In this document: piece after piece, positions 5,908-7,613 of the stretch
Layout: each line of letters begins with the position of its first letter
How positions within the stretch are numbered: position 1 is the stretch's first letter
NCBI GenBank assembly: GCA_025358235.1
Contig: JANYKH010000272.1
Location: 1-7,613 of the forward strand
Length of the DNA stretch: 7,613 nucleotides
Direction of reading: 5' to 3'
Source: Chloroflexota bacterium
GTDB lineage: Bacteria; Chloroflexota; Dehalococcoidia; Dehalococcoidales; RBG-16-60-22
The notes under the pieces: generated by a model
Told to the model about the DNA's origin: nothing
Database searches by the model: none
The model's input: the letters and a program-made list of their open reading frames with translations, nothing else
Translations under genes and position numbers: made by a program

Positions 5908-6624
5908 ATGGCCGAAAATAAAAGAATTAACGCATTGGAATATGCCGGGGTGGCGGGTGGCCGGGCCAATACGTATGGCCTGCTGGTCAACGTCTTCGGC
6001 AGCCTGCCGGACGGGGAACTGATAGCCCGGATTAAAGATGGCCGAATAAGCGGTTTTATAGATGATTTTGCTAACGTGGGGAGTGATGAATTGGGGGAAG
6101 GGGTCAGACTGATAAAGGCCTATCAAAAACAAATCGCCAATCGCGCTGAAAAAGATATTTTGAAGGAACTTTCTATCGACAGGACAGTGCTGGTGAGGGG
6201 GACCGGCGACCAGCGATTGAAGCCGCCGTACGAGGGCCTTTACCGGACGGATTGCACCATGGCGGCCGCCGCGCTGGAGATAAACGAGGTTTACCGGGCT
6301 ACAGGTCTTGCGCTGGAAGAAGGCACCCCGGAATCCCCTGACTTTTTATGCATCGAGCTGGATTTCCTTAAAAACCTTTGCCTTCAGGAACAGAGCCAAT
6401 GGTCTTCAGGCCAGGACGGCCGGCAGACATTGACGATTGAATATGAGTTTATCAGTGCCCATATGGGACGGTGGATAAAAAACTATTGCAACGAGGCTGA
6501 TAAATTTGCGGTGACAGATTTTTACCGGGGTTTCCTAAAGATCTTGAGCTCTTTTACCAGCCTGGACCGGGAATATCTCGGCGCGGTTTTGAGCGAGACG
6601 CCGCAAGGCCCGACCAACCCCTGA
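5908..6624 (+). CDS. TorD/DmsD-family molybdoenzyme chaperone
   Basis: A 238-residue, mainly helical cytoplasmic protein of the TorD/DmsD/NarJ-like group, which bind the twin-arginine leader of molybdenum or other respiratory enzymes and help cofactor loading before export. The family signature is visible: RTVLVRGTGDQRLKPPYEGLYR (92-113) corresponds to the loop with the PPYES-type motif, then PDFLCIELDFLKNLC (144-158) to the PDHIAxELEFM helix. The His of the usual PDH is replaced by Phe. FISAHMGRWIKNYC (181-194) matches the later H..W helix. I start at ATG 5908, one base after the kinase stop; an in-frame ATG at 5875 would overlap the kinase by 32 bases and add 11 residues. Only a weak GGAA precedes it, so translation is probably coupled to the kinase. 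No molybdoenzyme is in the window; its client is unknown. Confidence 0.86.
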   Translation: MAENKRINALEYAGVAGGRANTYGLLVNVFGSLPDGELIARIKDGRISGFIDDFANVGSDELGEGVRLIKAYQKQIANRAEKDILKELSIDRTVLVRGTGDQRLKPPYEGLYRTDCTMAAAALEINEVYRATGLALEEGTPESPDFLCIELDFLKNLCLQEQSQWSSGQDGRQTLTIEYEFISAHMGRWIKNYCNEADKFAVTDFYRGFLKILSSFTSLDREYLGAVLSETPQGPTNP

Positions 6625-6638
6625 GCGCCCTGCCCCGC

Positions 6639-6667
6639 TTGACACGATTTACACGTGGATTCATAAT
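6639..6667 (+). promoter_or_regulatory. Promoter of the oligosaccharyltransferase gene
   Basis: A consensus TTGACA (6639-6644), a 17-base spacer and CATAAT (6662-6667, five of six) make the best promoter in the window. The predicted start is near 6674, giving a leader of about 55 bases before the ATG at 6729. It begins 15 bases after the TorD-type stop and shows that the glycosylation gene need not depend on the kinase operon. The pentamer ACACG occurs twice here, at 6642-6646 and 6651-6655. Confidence 0.65.
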
Positions 6668-6718
6668 GCAAGAGATTGTGTTTTAAAACCAAGCTGGGCG
6701 GCTGGGATGTCTGGCTTC

Positions 6719-6724
6719 AAGGAG
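6719..6724 (+). promoter_or_regulatory. Shine-Dalgarno of the oligosaccharyltransferase gene
   Basis: AAGGAG lies four bases before the ATG at 6729. It fixes the start codon and shows that this gene uses ordinary Shine-Dalgarno initiation, in contrast to the genes in this window with no leader. Confidence 0.75.
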
Positions 6725-6728
6725 ATAC

Positions 6729-7613
6729 ATGCGTAAGCTGCCTTCGGGTTTAATTACCGGCGCGCTGGTCGCTTTCTTTTTTGCGGTCGCCCTTTATTTT
6801 AGAGCAGTCGTTCCTTACAGCAGCGTGTTTACCGATGCGGGGATTAAATTCTCCAGCGTAGATGCCTACTGGCATATGCGCATCATCGATAACCTGCTCC
6901 AAAACTTTCCTCATTTGATGACGTTTGACCCCTATACCATCTTCCCGGGCGGGGAATCCCTGGACAACCTGCATTTCTTTGACTGGCTGCTGGCCGGCGT
7001 AATTAAAGTCTTGAGCTTTGGTTCACCCTCGCCGACTTTCATCGATACAGTCTCCGCCTATTTCCCGGCGGTGCTGGGAGCTGCGGTGACGATTCCGGTG
7101 TTTTTCATCGGGCGGGCGTTGGCGGGCCGTTGGGCGGGTGTTATCGCCGCGGGGCTCGTATCCATTCTCCCCGGCGAATTTTTGGGGCGCTCTATCATCG
7201 GCTTCACGGACCACCACGTAGCGGAAAGCCTGTTTACCGCAGTCGCCTTGATGTTTTTGATTCTTGCAGTTAAATCCGGACAGGAACGGAATGTATCCCT
7301 GGAACACGTACGCAAGATGGACTGGAAAGTCCTGCGCCGCCCTTTGATCTTTGCTGTCCTGGGCGGGTTGTCCCTGGCGATTTATATGCTGACATGGATG
7401 GGCTCACCGCTGTTTGTGTTTCTTATCGCCGTTTACTTCGTTTTCCAGTTTACAATTGATTATCTGCGGGGCCGGTCGGTGGACTATCTCTGGATTGCCG
7501 GTCTGCCGTTATTTTTCATCGCCCTCTTAATAATATTGCCATCCTCTTCAATCGTTTATTACAACCTTTCGCTGACGCTCGGCATATTCATTATCGCTGG
7601 ACTCGGGATTTTA
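6729..7613 (+). CDS. STT3/AglB/PglB-type oligosaccharyltransferase, partial
   Basis: The first 295 residues of a polytopic membrane glycosyltransferase; the frame is open at the window edge. STT3 proteins move a lipid-linked glycan to Asn in N-X-S/T sequons outside the cell membrane. Helix 1 (about 7-28) leads to an external loop with SSVDAYWHMRIIDNL (42-56), where D45 is the expected first catalytic, metal-binding Asp. GRSIIGFTDHHVAESLF (153-169) carries the second acidic motif in its DHH form, like archaeal AglB, rather than the DxD form of Campylobacter PglB. Further helices lie at about 107-128, 133-150, 165-182, 205-243 and 252-295. The later external-loop glutamate motif and the soluble WWDxG domain lie beyond the window. 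The family call is firm; activity cannot be judged from this part. It has its own promoter and Shine-Dalgarno. Confidence 0.92.
   Translation, partial: MRKLPSGLITGALVAFFFAVALYFRAVVPYSSVFTDAGIKFSSVDAYWHMRIIDNLLQNFPHLMTFDPYTIFPGGESLDNLHFFDWLLAGVIKVLSFGSPSPTFIDTVSAYFPAVLGAAVTIPVFFIGRALAGRWAGVIAAGLVSILPGEFLGRSIIGFTDHHVAESLFTAVALMFLILAVKSGQERNVSLEHVRKMDWKVLRRPLIFAVLGGLSLAIYMLTWMGSPLFVFLIAVYFVFQFTIDYLRGRSVDYLWIAGLPLFFIALLIILPSSSIVYYNLSLTLGIFIIAGLGIL

Overview
The window reads as bacterial chromosome of moderate GC, with six transcription units and no RNA genes, CRISPR arrays or insertion sequences that I can see. The gene mix (DinB-like protein, oxalate/formate-type MFS carrier, archease plus RtcB, MASE3 sensor kinase, TorD-type chaperone, archaeal-looking STT3 oligosaccharyltransferase) would suit an anaerobic member of the Chloroflexota, for example an uncultured Dehalococcoidia, or a deep Firmicutes lineage. 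This is inference from family composition only; the window has no phylogenetic marker.

Left part, minus strand (1-972): a 99-residue three-helix membrane protein of unknown function (42-341) and a DinB/YfiT-like four-helix protein (381-905). Each has a promoter candidate of its own. The divergent gap 906-1038 holds back-to-back promoter candidates for DinB and for the rightward MFS gene.

Centre (1002-2312, plus): an MFS carrier gene broken by an in-frame TAA at 1576-1578 and a -1 frameshift at about 1720-1724. Both halves are otherwise well preserved, so this is either a recent pseudogene or an assembly/sequencing artefact. Next comes a compact two-gene RNA-repair operon: archease (2396-2806) and the RNA ligase RtcB (2817-4274). 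The rtcB Shine-Dalgarno overlaps the archease stop codon.

Right part (4319-7613, plus): a promoter with a consensus TATAAT drives a MASE3 histidine kinase (4398-5906), followed one base later by a TorD-family chaperone (5908-6624). A separate near-consensus promoter (6639-6667) and a good Shine-Dalgarno lead into an STT3/AglB/PglB-type oligosaccharyltransferase that runs off the window end.

The most notable structure not explained by gene content is the placement of promoters. Three of the six units (membrane protein, MFS, archease) have a -10-like hexamer only 6-8 bases before the ATG and no Shine-Dalgarno, which predicts leaderless or nearly leaderless mRNAs. DinB, rtcB and STT3 have clear Shine-Dalgarno sequences. 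In the archease-rtcB operon the two modes occur on a single transcript.
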